Of a stretch of DNA of 64,000 nt, positions 11,018 through 22,490 are shown one piece after another (position 1 is the stretch's first letter; each line of letters opens with the position of its first letter). Under the pieces are notes generated by a model that was not told where the DNA came from, searched no databases, and saw only the letters and a list, made by a program, of their open reading frames with translations. Both the position numbers and the translations under genes were made by a program. The stretch comes from Rhizodiscina lignyota (Eukaryota > Ascomycota > Dothideomycetes > Aulographales > Rhizodiscinaceae), in assembly GCA_010015805.1 (NCBI GenBank), contig ML978122.1, forward strand, positions 1,398,453 through 1,462,452, given 5' to 3'.

Positions 11018-14000
11018 TCATGCAAATACATAAATCATGCCCGCCCGATCAACCGAAATGACCATACCATATGGCACCTCGAGAAGTGCCACGTCCATGA
11101 CCATATCCAAGTGGCTCTTCAGCAGATTCTGCGTCTGCAAGCTCACAAGCGCCGATCGTCCCTGACCTTTACCAGCCTTCTTCGGCGTGGTCTGACCATC
11201 ACTCTGTCCACTTCTTGAGCTTGTCGCCACGCCTCCGCCCCCGACTTGATTAAGCTCCTCTTGCACGATTGTCAACTCCGGCGGCCGTTTAGTCTCAGTA
11301 TACGTCGGCTTGCCCTCGTCCAGCTCCATGCCACTAACAATACAGCTCGCCTCATAGTGAGCAGTGTCCCAGTATCTGACTTTCCAGTCTGGTCCTGCAG
11401 AAAGTAGAAAGAAGTATCGTGGATCTCCACCATGCTCGGGGACATGTGCACCGGCCACGAGCGCCCTTACGCCTCGATCCGTACCCGCACCGCTTCCACC
11501 AGGTGCTGGATCGATTGCTGTTGCGAACCGGCCTAGCATACCCCCGGCTTTCTCCTCGTCAATGTCTACAAGCCTGTACGCCTTGACATTCTCTTTGCCT
11601 GGCGGCGCAGCTCCGGTACGATACACCTCCTTGCACACAGCCTTCTCGAGATCCCAGACGGTGATTTCTCCTTGCCCAGTCCCGCCAGCAATACATATTC
11701 TGCCCTTCTTCGCACCATGCCGAACTGGAACAGAGGATATCCGATGGATTGGTGCGCCTCCTGGAAAGCCCCACGCTCTCAGTCTTAAATGGAACCGCAA
11801 ATCCCAGAGATCAAGGACTCCATGAGACGTCCCAAGGAGGAGCCAGTGATGTTTCCGGTCAACGCAGAATGTTGTTGGTGTACCATGATTTAATGGGTTT
11901 TGCAGGTCGTAAACAATGCTCATAGTACGAAGGTCAATTGCTAGTATATGTGAATCATTGGTCGCAAGTAGAAGGACCGAGCGCCCATCATCGGCCTTGA
12001 AATGTTCACTCCATACGGCAAATTGACCTGGGCGAAGCTGATATTCTCGGACCAGTTTGAGTCTGCTGTACCGGAGAGTGCCCCGATCGCCTTGATTTTC
12101 CTCGTAATGTACCTTAACGACATGGACAGAGCCATCAGATGCAGTACTGACAAATGAGTGAGTGTTTTCGACAAATGTAAGGCTTGTGACTTTGGCGTCG
12201 CCCCCATGCCGGTGTGTCTGGCGAGAACGATGCACAATATTGCGCTCGAATCGAGAGCTATCCCACACCTTCACCGTTCCGTCATCCGAGCCCGTGATGA
12301 AAAATGTATGATCTGGCGCAACAGCTATGCGATTGACGCTTGCAGTATGCTCTCCTAGCATAGCTACTAACGTCCCTTCGGGTCTCCAAGGGTCAAATGG
12401 CTGTTGCTGGCTTCCAACCCGTTTGATAGGCAGCCGTCGATTCAAAGGAGCAATCTGCGGTCCAAAGTCGATATACTCTGTCGGATAATTTTCGATATAC
12501 AGCGAGTCAAGAAGCTTTAGAATCGTTGGATCGCTTCCAGTGTAGGTGTGCGGTGGGTTGTATCGCTCAGAAGGTGGAAGCGTTTCCTTTTCCTTTGGAG
12601 TGAGCGCGAGTGGCGAGTTAGATCGCTTGCGAGTTCCGGCGTCTCGATTGGAGACACCGTCCATGCTTCCGATTGCATTGGCAGGCGAGGTACCAATTTC
12701 TGGAGCGGCCTTGTTGCCTGCTTCACCACGACCAAGTAAGCTGATAGCACTATTTCTGTGTCTCAGTTGATGGTTATGTTCTCCCAAGGATGACACTCGA
12801 TTTAGATTCCCTTGGGTAGCGTCATTATTCGCCTCCGATGGAGCTTCCTTTGGTGAATAACCTTGTACAGGTGACATTGGACCGACAGGCGAAGATGCTG
12901 TTGGAGATGTAATCGGTAATGGGGCTGAGCGGGGCGGTAGACCCTCTTGTTGAAGCACACGGTCGATGTGGGACCCTTTCCTGCGTACCAAAGCTTCATC
13001 AACACTGGTTGAGGCATCAAGCATAGCTTCAGCGATGGTGCGGGGTGTTTCAGAGCGTTGCCTCCGTGCTTCGACATTTTCCTTGAACAGCTCCTGATCG
13101 TTATCAAAAAGTACCGTTTGTGGAGTGATATTAAGATCTTTCAAATGTACCACACCAGAGAGCATCGAGGGCTTAGAATCGGGATCTTGTTGCCCACGCC
13201 GGTGCGCCGTGCGCCAGATGTATTCCCTCAATGCGAGCAATTTGAACTCGTCTTCCGCAGTCATTCCCGCATTGCGTAGTTTCGTCAGCCAACTCTCGTC
13301 CTCTTCATTCTTGGAAATCCTACTCATGGCCCTTGGACCAAGATCTCTTCTCGATAAAGTCGGGATGGTGTCATCAGCTCCAAACGTGAACGTCCGCTGC
13401 TGCTGGACCTGCTTCCAGAACAGACCGCGTTCGGCATTAATTGCCCAGAACGTCGCCATATCTAGGACTAGCCTAGGAAGTGGACGTTTTAAAGAATCGA
13501 GAATTCGTAGCTCCGAAAGATCTGTAGGCACTGATCTTAAGTAAACTTTGATCAATGGCAGTATGATGCTATGACGATCCGCAATTGAGAGATACTTCGT
13601 CCCAGATGAGATGAACTGTGCTGCAGCTTCTCTGATCCAGATGTTTGGGTGCATGGTGAAACGGCTGACCACGTCAACAAGCTCCCAGGTTCGCGATCTC
13701 TGGAACAATCCAAGTTCTGCAATGGCTGAGAAGGAACGCAGTACTCTTTCAACGACGAATTCTTCAGGGTCTGTAAGAGCTTGCACCATGAGAGGAAGGA
13801 TGAATTCCTCAAAGCTTGGACCGCCAACGTATGTTGCAACCCCGACGATCGTTTCGAAAAATGCACATTTGAGCATCCAGTCTTTGTCGTTGAGGTACGT
13901 ATTCAGGTGGCTTAGGACAACGTCGCTCGCTTTGGTGCTTCCGAAAAAGACACACAGCGACGCAACTGATCCTAAGAAAGCCCGACGCACGGCGGCATCA

Positions 14001-15768
14001 GGATCTTGCAGCAGCCTTTTCGTGACCTCTTCAAACTGTGCAACAAGATCCTTGCGTGCTACATCATAGAGATTTTGGTACATAGAATGGCTCAACGCAC
14101 CGTCCTCCGTTTCAGGATCCGTCGTTGGAAGTGAGCCATCCGCTCGTAATCCTTGTACGAGATCAAGATACCTTGAGGCTGTAGTTGCGAGACTGGCGAG
14201 GCAAGACGCGTACGTCATTCGAACGAGCGAACTTGGCTTCGCTTGGTGCCCAGGGGAGAATGGCTGAAGATGCTGGAGGATATATTCCGAGAAAACATGA
14301 GCATTGATAGGTGAGACGACTTTCACTAACGCAAGCTGGAATTGACGTTAGCAGGAGATAGTCGCAATGTGTAGAAGGTACGCACCACTTGAGTTAAAGT
14401 TCGGATGGCTGCGACCTTGACAATTTCCGATGGATCTCTGAGGAGGGTTATTAGATAAGGAACGACTCGATCAAGCTTTGCTTCATCTGTCAGACGCTCT
14501 GCAAATGCAAGCAAGAGCTCGCATGCATGAACACGCGCCGTTGCCCGTGCGGTGCTCCGTAAAGACGAAACCACCAACTGCAAGAAGATCAGCGTACCGT
14601 CATCGACGGTCCGACTTAAGGCTGTCGTGGCTTGATGTCGGTTGTTGGGGATATCCACTTGGAGAGGGAAAAGCCGTCGCGGTAACCGTTGCCAGTTCAA
14701 CGCAGAAGATCGCTCCTCACTGTTGTCATAGCCCAGGAAGTACGAGATCTTATCGAAGTCGAAATAGACACGATCGATACGATCGTCGGATTCTCCCATG
14801 TTGTGCTTTCCAGATGTAAGTGGTGCTCGACCTGAAGAGGGGTCTGTGATGAGGTACATGTACTGATGCAAAAAGCTGTAAAAATACTCTGGGAATGACT
14901 TCTGCCTCCAGAAGTTGAGATACTCCTCCGCCGAATAACGTTGCTCAGGATCCCGACTGATCATATGCATGACCATTTCTCGGATGTCATTGTCTTCAAT
15001 TTTGCTGAGTGTGGTGTGCGATGGGTCATATTCTTTATTTTTGTACCTGAACAACTGGCTCAACGAGAAGATTGGGGCTTCAAGGAAAAGCTCCGCGATG
15101 ACACAGCCGACGCTAAAGATGTCCATCGCCCAAGTCACGCCAAAGTCGGGGCTCTCGCCAGGTTCCAGGAAGCGTTCTGGGGCTAAGTAGCAAGTCCTAC
15201 GACCAGATGTGTCGAAGTAGAAGGAGAAGTCCGCTGGATTATCGAGGGGCAGGAACGTCGGCTTGAAAGATGACGAGAAGTCCGACAAATAGAGCCAGTT
15301 CCATGACGTTACGAGGCAGTTCTCCGTTTTGATATCCCCATGGAAGATATTTCTCGCGTGGCAATCTCTTACCGCACATAGAAGCTGGAATGAGAGCCAT
15401 CTCTTCTCAATGTCTTCCAGGAACGGCCGAGTGCTCATACGATCATAGAGGGAGCTATGGATGTACTGTCGCACAAGATATCCATTTGTGCTAGTTTCCA
15501 GGATCCGATGATATCCCAAGGCATTCGGAATATCATTCAATATTCTTCGCTCTTCTTGAAGTGCCAGGATGTATTTGTCGAGTTTCAGACTCTGATAGGG
15601 CTTCATGACAACTTTCGCCACGACCAGGCCATCCTTGTGCCGCGCGCGAATGGACTTCATGAAGCGTGCATTCCCAAGTGACTTCTCATATGAAAGGTCT
15701 GAGAGCTCAGGAACGTCTATTCCAGCGGAGCCCGCTGACAGGGTGGTGAGAGAGTAGCCTTGGCCCAT
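11018..15768 (-). CDS. VPS15: VPS15, regulatory protein kinase of the Vps34 PI3-kinase complex
   Basis: Two exons, 14386..15768 and 11018..14335, join in phase 0 across a 50-nt intron and give 1,566 residues, the usual fungal size. The start MGQGYS offers the Gly2 myristoylation site known for Vps15. Residues about 25-310 form the divergent kinase domain, with VAKVVMK, HGDIKTEN in place of HRD, DFS in place of DFG, and APERFLEP. HEAT repeats follow (about 380-700), then a disordered Ser/Pro-rich linker, then WD repeats to the C-terminus (for example VAVAPDHTFFITGSDDGTVK). In yeast Vps15 anchors and activates Vps34 on endosomal and autophagic membranes. It is divergent from ALG2, 501 bp apart. 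Confidence 0.96.
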
Positions 15769-16269
15769 GATGACGGTTGTGCTCAGACTTGTGTTACCAA
15801 GGGTTGAAGAAAGAGTGTTTTGTGGTTTGTGCTACCCGCATCTTGCAAAGTACACCCTCAAGCCTCCGGTAAGATTTGTGCTCAGAGAAATGCCAAGAGG
15901 ATGGTGATCTTTGATGGTCTCGCCGTTGAAGTCACGCTCTCTCGATGCCTACAGCGGCGTTTGCCGCACGGTAGACAGGGTATAATCTCGACTGGGGCGC
16001 TTAACGCGGTTAACTTCCCCTTGTTCACATTTGAATTGGAGAGACTACCGCGCGTGATCGACTTAATTTTAATAAAAGTTCTCATACGAGAAAGCCGTTG
16101 TGTAACCACGCGTTCGGTGGTGCTGAAGCCTCCGCAGCAAGCGCCGGAGCTTTCCGATAGCCATTTTTGGCGCTAAACGCGCGTGAAACGAACGCGTCTT
16201 CCGCACGCGCAACGTCACTTCTTTGCAATTATTCAAGCGTTTTGTACTCTTCTTCGCAACAACCACGAT
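15769..16269. promoter_or_regulatory. shared divergent promoter region of VPS15 and ALG2
   Basis: The start codons of VPS15 (minus) and ALG2 (plus) lie 501 bp apart with no gene between, so both promoters must fall here. The ALG2 side carries repeated CGCG-containing sequence (ACGCGCGTGAAACGAACGCG at about 16177-16196) that resembles MluI-box-like sites; this is a weak inference. No TATA box is obvious. Confidence 0.45.
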
Positions 16270-17759
16270 ATGGCATCCAAGAAGAACATAGTTTTCTTCC
16301 ACCCTGATTTGGGTATTGGTGGTGCCGAGCGCTTAATCATAGATGCTGCAGTTGGCCTCCAGCAGCTGGGTCACAAAGTCACCATTTTCACATCCCATTG
16401 CGATCCGACCCACTGCTTCGATGAAGCGCGCGATGGTACGGCCTCCCCCTTGTTTTCCAAGCGACTGGCGCATCTTGCTAAGAAGATCTCCTGGCTTACA
16501 GGCTGAAAAGGGACTCTCGACGTTCGAGTTCGCGGCAACACTGTCATACCTTCGACCTTTTTAGGCCGGTTCTGGATACTGTGCGCCATCCTGCGGCAAT
16601 TACACCTCATATTTCAAATAACGATCCTATCCTCTGAGCTCGAGCAGCTAAATCCCGATGTCTTCTTCCTCGATCAGCTAAGCGCTGGCATTCCCGTCCT
16701 GCGTCTCCTTAAAACGAACGTTCGAGTGCTATTCTACTGCCACTTCCCTGACAAATTGCTGGCCAAGAAGGGAGGCTTTCTCAAACAGCTATACAGATGG
16801 CCATTCGACTGGCTAGAAAGTTGGAGTACAGGATGTAGCGATTCAATCGTCGTGAATAGCAAATTCACGAGGGGTATTTTTAAAGACACGTTCCCACAGC
16901 TCGGAGACAGGGTGCCTGGAGTAGTATATCCAAGCGTTGATACTTCTAATGTCAAAGAGAGGGCATCTGAACCTCTGTGGAAAGGCAAGAAAGCTATTCT
17001 CAGCATCAATCGCTTCGAGCGGAAGAAAGACGTTGGTCTTGCTATTCGGGCGTTCGCGGGACTGTCAGAAGACGAGCGTAGCCAGTCCAGGCTCGTCATA
17101 GCAGGTAGGAGAGATTGTTTCTTCACTTCCCACAGCTGCGGCTAACGTACGATGGATCACCAGGTGGATACGATCCTCGCAACGCTGAAAACATCTCGTA
17201 TCATAGCGAGCTGGAATCTCTGGCAGAGTCCTTGAAGCTTTCTCACGCAACTGTACGGACTGCGCCGACTGCCCTTGCTGTGCCCGCAAACATTGCAGTA
17301 ATGTTCTTACTCTCCGTTCCGTCTGCCTTCAAAGACACTCTCCTGTCAGCAGCAGACCTTCTCGTGTATACACCGCGTAATGAGCATTTCGGCATCGTTC
17401 CACTGGAAGCGATGTTGGCTGAAACCCCTGTTCTCGCTGCCAATGAAGGTGGGCCTGTGGAGACGGTCGTAGACGGTGTGACCGGATGGCTGAGGGACGT
17501 GAACGATGTCGAAGCGTGGACGAAGGTCATGAGGCATGTTTTGCTGAATGGGTCGGGGACGATGGGCAGAGAAGGGAGGAAGCGAGCTCAAGGGACGTTC
17601 TCGAAGGGGCAGATGGCGATGACTATCGACGCTGAGATAGCAGGTCTTATGAAGATGACAAGACGTCCGCTAGTTTCGCAGTTGACCTTGGCTCTCGCCT
17701 TGAGTTCTCTCATTGTCGCGATAGTTGCATTTGCAATTGGTCTATACAGATTCCTATAG
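16270..17759 (+). CDS. ALG2: ALG2, alpha-1,3/1,6-mannosyltransferase of N-glycan assembly
   Basis: Three exons, 16270..16435, 16511..17104 and 17164..17759, give 451 residues. Motifs in order: FFHPDLGIGGAERLI (GT4 nucleotide-sugar site), FDEARDG across the first junction, VLFYCHFPDKLLAK, CSDSIVVNSKFT, PGVVYPSVDT, then IAGGYDPRN across the second junction and EHFGIVPLEAM (the E-x7-E motif). A hydrophobic C-terminal segment (LALALSSLIVAIVAFAIGLY) matches the ER-anchoring tail of fungal Alg2. The enzyme adds the second and third mannose to the dolichol-linked oligosaccharide on the cytosolic face of the ER. The second intron has a perfect GCTAAC branch point. A shorter ATG-less frame choice for intron 1 would hit a stop, so the AAAAG acceptor at 16510 is preferred. 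Confidence 0.96.
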
Positions 17760-20407
17760 AATTTTGAGCAGCCGTGTTGTTGCGGATAGAGAACTCCATC
17801 AGTGCAGACAGAACAGCGTGGCGCGTTTTTCCCTTGCATTTGAAGAACGCAAGAGTTTGGCGGAAACATTCTCAGCACATAGTGCGCTTGTCTGCGAAAA
17901 AGGCGATTTCCACATCCATAACAAGCTCGGCGCGTTGTGTCGCAGCTGGTGAGGACGCAAATTCCCCAGCTGCGCCCGCCGACGGACGATGCGCTCGAGG
18001 GTACACGGAGTCCACTCACGCAACTTGCGCCGACTTCAGCGAATCTCCAGGCGTCGCCAAAGCTGTGAGTCCAACATAAGGCATACTTCTGAGAGGATGT
18101 CTAACGCAATTTAGTTGGCACGCCGCATGATCGCGCTCAAAGAGGCCTTGCGTACCCAATACATGGATACCGAAATGCACCATCGCAGATACACCCACTT
18201 CTGATGCTTGTTGCGCGCAGTTCTGTTCGATGCTGTGCGAATCTGAGCGGCGATGTACGACTGACAGGAGGGCGAATTCGTTGAACTGACTGCGCAGTTC
18301 ACCGGACGCATTACGGCGCCAGAATGCCTGTAGCAGGGCGATGGAAACTGCCAGCGCATCGCACGCTTCTTCGAAGAGGCCAAAGAGAACGCATACTGGT
18401 TGCCACGTCCGGACAGCTGATTTGAGAGGCACAGGTCAAAACCAAACTCCCTGGAAGCGAATGAACGATACGCGCTATCTTGGATTAAAGTCACCCAACC
18501 AACCATCACCGCCTCACAAATTGGCAGTCTGGATCAGCATTCCGGTGAACTGTTCGAGAGGAGTGGGATCGTCCTGAAGCGAAAGACAGCTCGGCCTCCC
18601 GCTGTTGCAAAGTCTTCTGTATGCACCGGTCAAACATTGGCCGACATTTTCCAGACCCGACAACATGGAAAATGAAGAATCTCGGTCAAGCACCGGTAGA
18701 CGCCAGGAGTGTGATATATGCAACCTCTCTTTACACCCATTCAATCCACCGTCGACTCCGCTGACGGCGACCATCGCTTCGAAAGGGCAAGTTAAACCGT
18801 AATTGTCAAACAGACGAGAGTTCGACGTTCGTATCGCGCATTGATGGGGACTAGATGAGCGCATCGATCACCAATATATCAAGGCATCCCCGCCTCCAGA
18901 TCAGCCATCACAGCGCTTATGAGGCCATTAGGGACTTCCGGAAGACTTCGAAGGCGTCATTTTAGTCCTTGCCCCTGTGATCTGAGCACGTCGTCACGCT
19001 ATTAACGCCCAATCATTCACGCGACACCCGCGTTCGCTGTTGGTCGTGTGAAACTCGGAAGCTCAAAATGAGGCCACTGGCCGTATCCTCGTGCAGTAGT
19101 AATTTTCCGCTCCGCTGGGACCGAGAGTGAGCAGTGAGCGCAGCAGCTCTCGCGCGGAAAGCCTTTTCCAGCCCTCCGAAGTCGCAAATTCAATTTGTGA
19201 TGTTGGCCAATTTCTTCCTGCAGTGCTGAAATGGTGGCCCAAAATGCGACCGCTTATGGACCAATGAGGAATAACCACTGTCAGCATTTTCCTAGCCCCC
19301 CCGTTTCCGAGCGCTTAAGGCGAAACATGGCTGGAGCAAAGGCCGTAGGAATCGCTACTAGAAGCCGCACGTTCCAATGGTTCGCACGTCTCACGCAATC
19401 CCTCCTTTCGCGAAGAAGGCAACGCGCCACAAAGGGAGGATGCATCAGGCCCAGCATCCTTCTGCAGGTTCGACCACATCGGCCTTGGTTCCTGTCAGAC
19501 CATCAATCGAGAAAGGTAAAGAGCAGGCAAACTGCGACGAAAGCTGCAGGATGAAAACTCCGTCTTCGAGTTTCGAGAAGGCTGACGGCTTGAGAGGCGT
19601 TTGACAAGTGCCCATGATCCGCAAGGTTCTGCACAACCCCTGTCACCCCATCCTGACGGGAAAGCCACTGGGAGGGTCCAAATCCTCTGGAAATTTAGGT
19701 TCCTTTGAACTGGGACCTGCCTGCGGAAAGCGACAAAAGTTCAGCCCACAACGTGGTATTCGGCAAATATGAGATGCTCTCATTCAGTCTAGTGCCATCC
19801 GTACCATAACAGAGGTGACGATCATGCATTACAGCTGTAGCCCACATTGCAGTAGCGGCAGCAGATCAGACTCCGCTGCCCGATCATGGAGGGGCCGTTA
19901 GGCAGCGAGTGACGGATGGTCGATAGGGGCGTTTTTGGAGTGAAAGTGGGAGACGGAGGCTTTGGACTGGACGTTTTGATAGGAAAAGCAAGATGAAGAC
20001 TCATTTGTCAGATTAGGCTGATATCTCAGAGTCGACATCTGTCGAATAGCACTACGACTGCTGAATGTCATTGATCAAAATGCCCCGGCGCAAACGGCCA
20101 TTCGCGTCGCCCCTGCATCAAGGGCCGTATTGAAACATAATAAACCCGCCGAACGCGCCGGTGACATGAATGAAAACAAGCCGAAGCTCGAGGATCGCAG
20201 AAACCCGCCGATGGAGAAGCTGCCAGTGTATTCACCGATGCAGAATATCGAATGCTGCTGGAAATGCTGTACAAATCGCCACCCATTTGACATTATGTCG
20301 TAGTCTTTTTCATCTCGAAAACAAAGGATGATCTTGAATACACTCCTTGTATGCTTGACTATAATCCAGCTGAAATTGTGTTCGAACACATGGAACCGAT
20401 GCAGAGA
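17760..20407. other. 2.6-kb region without a recognisable gene
   Basis: Many short frames occur on both strands, but none carries a family motif, signal peptide or consistent splice structure. Base composition is mixed rather than AT-rich. It may hold long 3'/5' untranslated sequence, a non-coding RNA or a lineage-specific gene I cannot recognise. Confidence 0.4.
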
Positions 20408-21634
20408 TTACGAATCCGAGGGTGGGCTGTCGGCGATGGAAACGGTATCGCTGCCTTCCGTCTTGACCTTTAAATGACGGATGCCAGAACGCATGGAACA
20501 ACCGTCGAGCTGATGTCTGCTTAGGCAGTCAGAAGTGGTCGATATTCACTGTGCTCTCTGTGGGAACTCACCTTCGGCAGGTATCTTTCCGCTTGAATCT
20601 CGCACCGCAGAGGGCGCAGGAAAAGGGTTTTTGAGCGACATGTTTCTGTTACCCCGTCAGTGGCAGTATTCTGAACAATAGGATGGATAGGAGGTACTCA
20701 CGCTCTTGTGGTGTCTGTCCATGTCGGCCCTCCTTGCAAATCTCTTGGGACACCGGAGACACTTATGCGGCTTCTCGCGCTTTGGGTCGTGTGTCAATAG
20801 ATGAGCCTTGAGGTTCCAACCGCGTTGGAAGAGTTGCCCACACAGATTGCAATGCACTCTGGCATTGTCTTTCGTCGTTCGACAGCGCTTCTTTCGACTC
20901 GTTTCCTCTGGCAGGATCGTCTCCTCCTCCACATCCGGAATACTGGAGCTGTACTCTCTGGCTGTCGAATTTGCGATTGAGTAATTCTCCGGGATATTAG
21001 AGCCGAGGACTGGTGCTGGGGTGGAGTTTACTGATGAGAACAACGGAGATGTAACGCTTGAAACGGTTTGGATGGGCGAAACGGTCATAGAGGTGTGGAG
21101 GAAGAGTTCAGGATATGGTGACATATTTCCGTCCCCTCTGCATTCCATGCTTGAAGAGAGATGTAGTTGAGCCATTTGAGTCGTGAGCGGAGGACCATAG
21201 TTCCCAGTGCTATAAGAATGAGAATCGTAGACCGAAGAGATTGACGTGCGTGTAGAATGGCCATGGCTTATTGTTGTGGGCGACACAAATGCACTGCTAG
21301 TCTCTGCTGATGTTGGAAAGTTCGCGGATTCTGCCCAAAGGTTGGATGGTGGTAGACCGTCGATGAAAGACGGCATCTCATTCCATTCAAGAACGTTGTC
21401 GATTCTCAGATGCAAAGGCGACTCAACGGGAGATGAGGTCACCCAAGAATGCTCCATCGAAGGTGAGAGCGATGCCAGAGACGAGTAGGCTGAATGTGCG
21501 CTGCAGTTGAGCAGACCCAGTCCAACTGGTCCATCGCAGACAGTGATCGACTCCAAATCCACGCCGCACTCCCTGGGATGCACCAGATAGTTTTCGCCAG
21601 GTGGAGGAGTTTCGACGCTCATCGGAGAGGCCAT
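20408..21634 (-). CDS. C2H2-type zinc-finger transcription factor
   Basis: Three exons, 20702..21634, 20572..20645 and 20408..20516, give 371 residues; introns have donors GTGAGT and GTGAGT and acceptors ACAG and GCAG. The first 270 residues are Ser/Thr/Pro-rich and low complexity, as in activation regions. A basic KKRCR precedes finger 1 (HCNLCGQLFQRGWNLKAHLLTH), finger 2 (CLRCPKRFARRADMDRHH) and a third, C2HC-type finger assembled across the last intron (CALCGARFKRKDTCRRHQ, ending DGC). Three consecutive fingers with this last variant are typical of filamentous-fungal regulators. Targets are unknown. I start at the internal ATG 21634; an ATG at 21772 would add a hydrophobic stretch unlikely in a nuclear protein. 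Confidence 0.85.
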
Positions 21635-22490
21635 GATGAATATGTCGAGACACGTTTGAGAATTGCAGAGCTCGTGGGGCCGCAGAAGAAGGCAGGACAA
21701 GTACAACAAACGAAGGAAAATGAGGCACAGGAGTATGGATATATCAACCAGTGTAACAAACCGATGTAGCAACAGAATTTAATGCGGCTTGCGGCCTCAG
21801 TCCGGGTGAGGTGTGGTATTCGGCACGTTCTGATGGAGGCACCAGGAGTGTTGGGGCTTGAAGGTGGAGACAACGGGAGGCGGAAAAAGAGTTACGTTTG
21901 GACCAGTGCTCGCGTACCTAGTGATTTCGAAACGGGTGTGGCTGCAAGTATGAGCCAAGGCAGAATTTAGTGCTGGGGTACAAAATGTGGTTTGGAGAAC
22001 TTGTATTCGTGACAGTCCGCGGCAAGCGCTAAATGGGTGCAAGAGTGGGTTCCCAGGCCAGGCAGAACATCCAGCCTTGGGTCAAAATAGTTGACCATCT
22101 GCCTTGAAAGACGCTCTTGGCGACTTATTCGGCGCTCTTGAGTGAACCATCCGCTCGGGAATGCGCAACGAGTAACCGCGCCTCTCCACACCCGACTTTT
22201 ATCCGCCTCAAGAACATGGTTCGTGATCCTTTGATTTTCCTTCTTGCAAGGTAGTGTTGAGTATGGCGGTAGCCAAAAACCGCGCTCAAGGAGACGATTC
22301 GATGATCTCCTGCACGTGCTCATTCCAAAAGTAAAATACGCGCAAATGAGCCAAATCACACCGACCTTTTCTCACGCGGGTGGCCGATGCGTGATGCAAG
22401 TCATAGCTTCCTCAGCATCTGCAGGCATCTGTCGTCGGGGAACAAGCCGCGGACTTTTCAGAGCGCTTACAATTGCCCAGTGCACCGTGG
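21635..22490. other. intergenic region, nothing recognised
   Basis: This 856-bp gap lies upstream of the zinc-finger gene and downstream of YVC1. It presumably holds the zinc-finger gene's promoter. No other structure was noted. Confidence 0.4.

Noticed and set aside
18016-18509. Overlapping minus-strand frames in the 17.8-20.4 kb gap
   Set aside because: Several frames are open at once with no codon or motif support, which is typical of chance.
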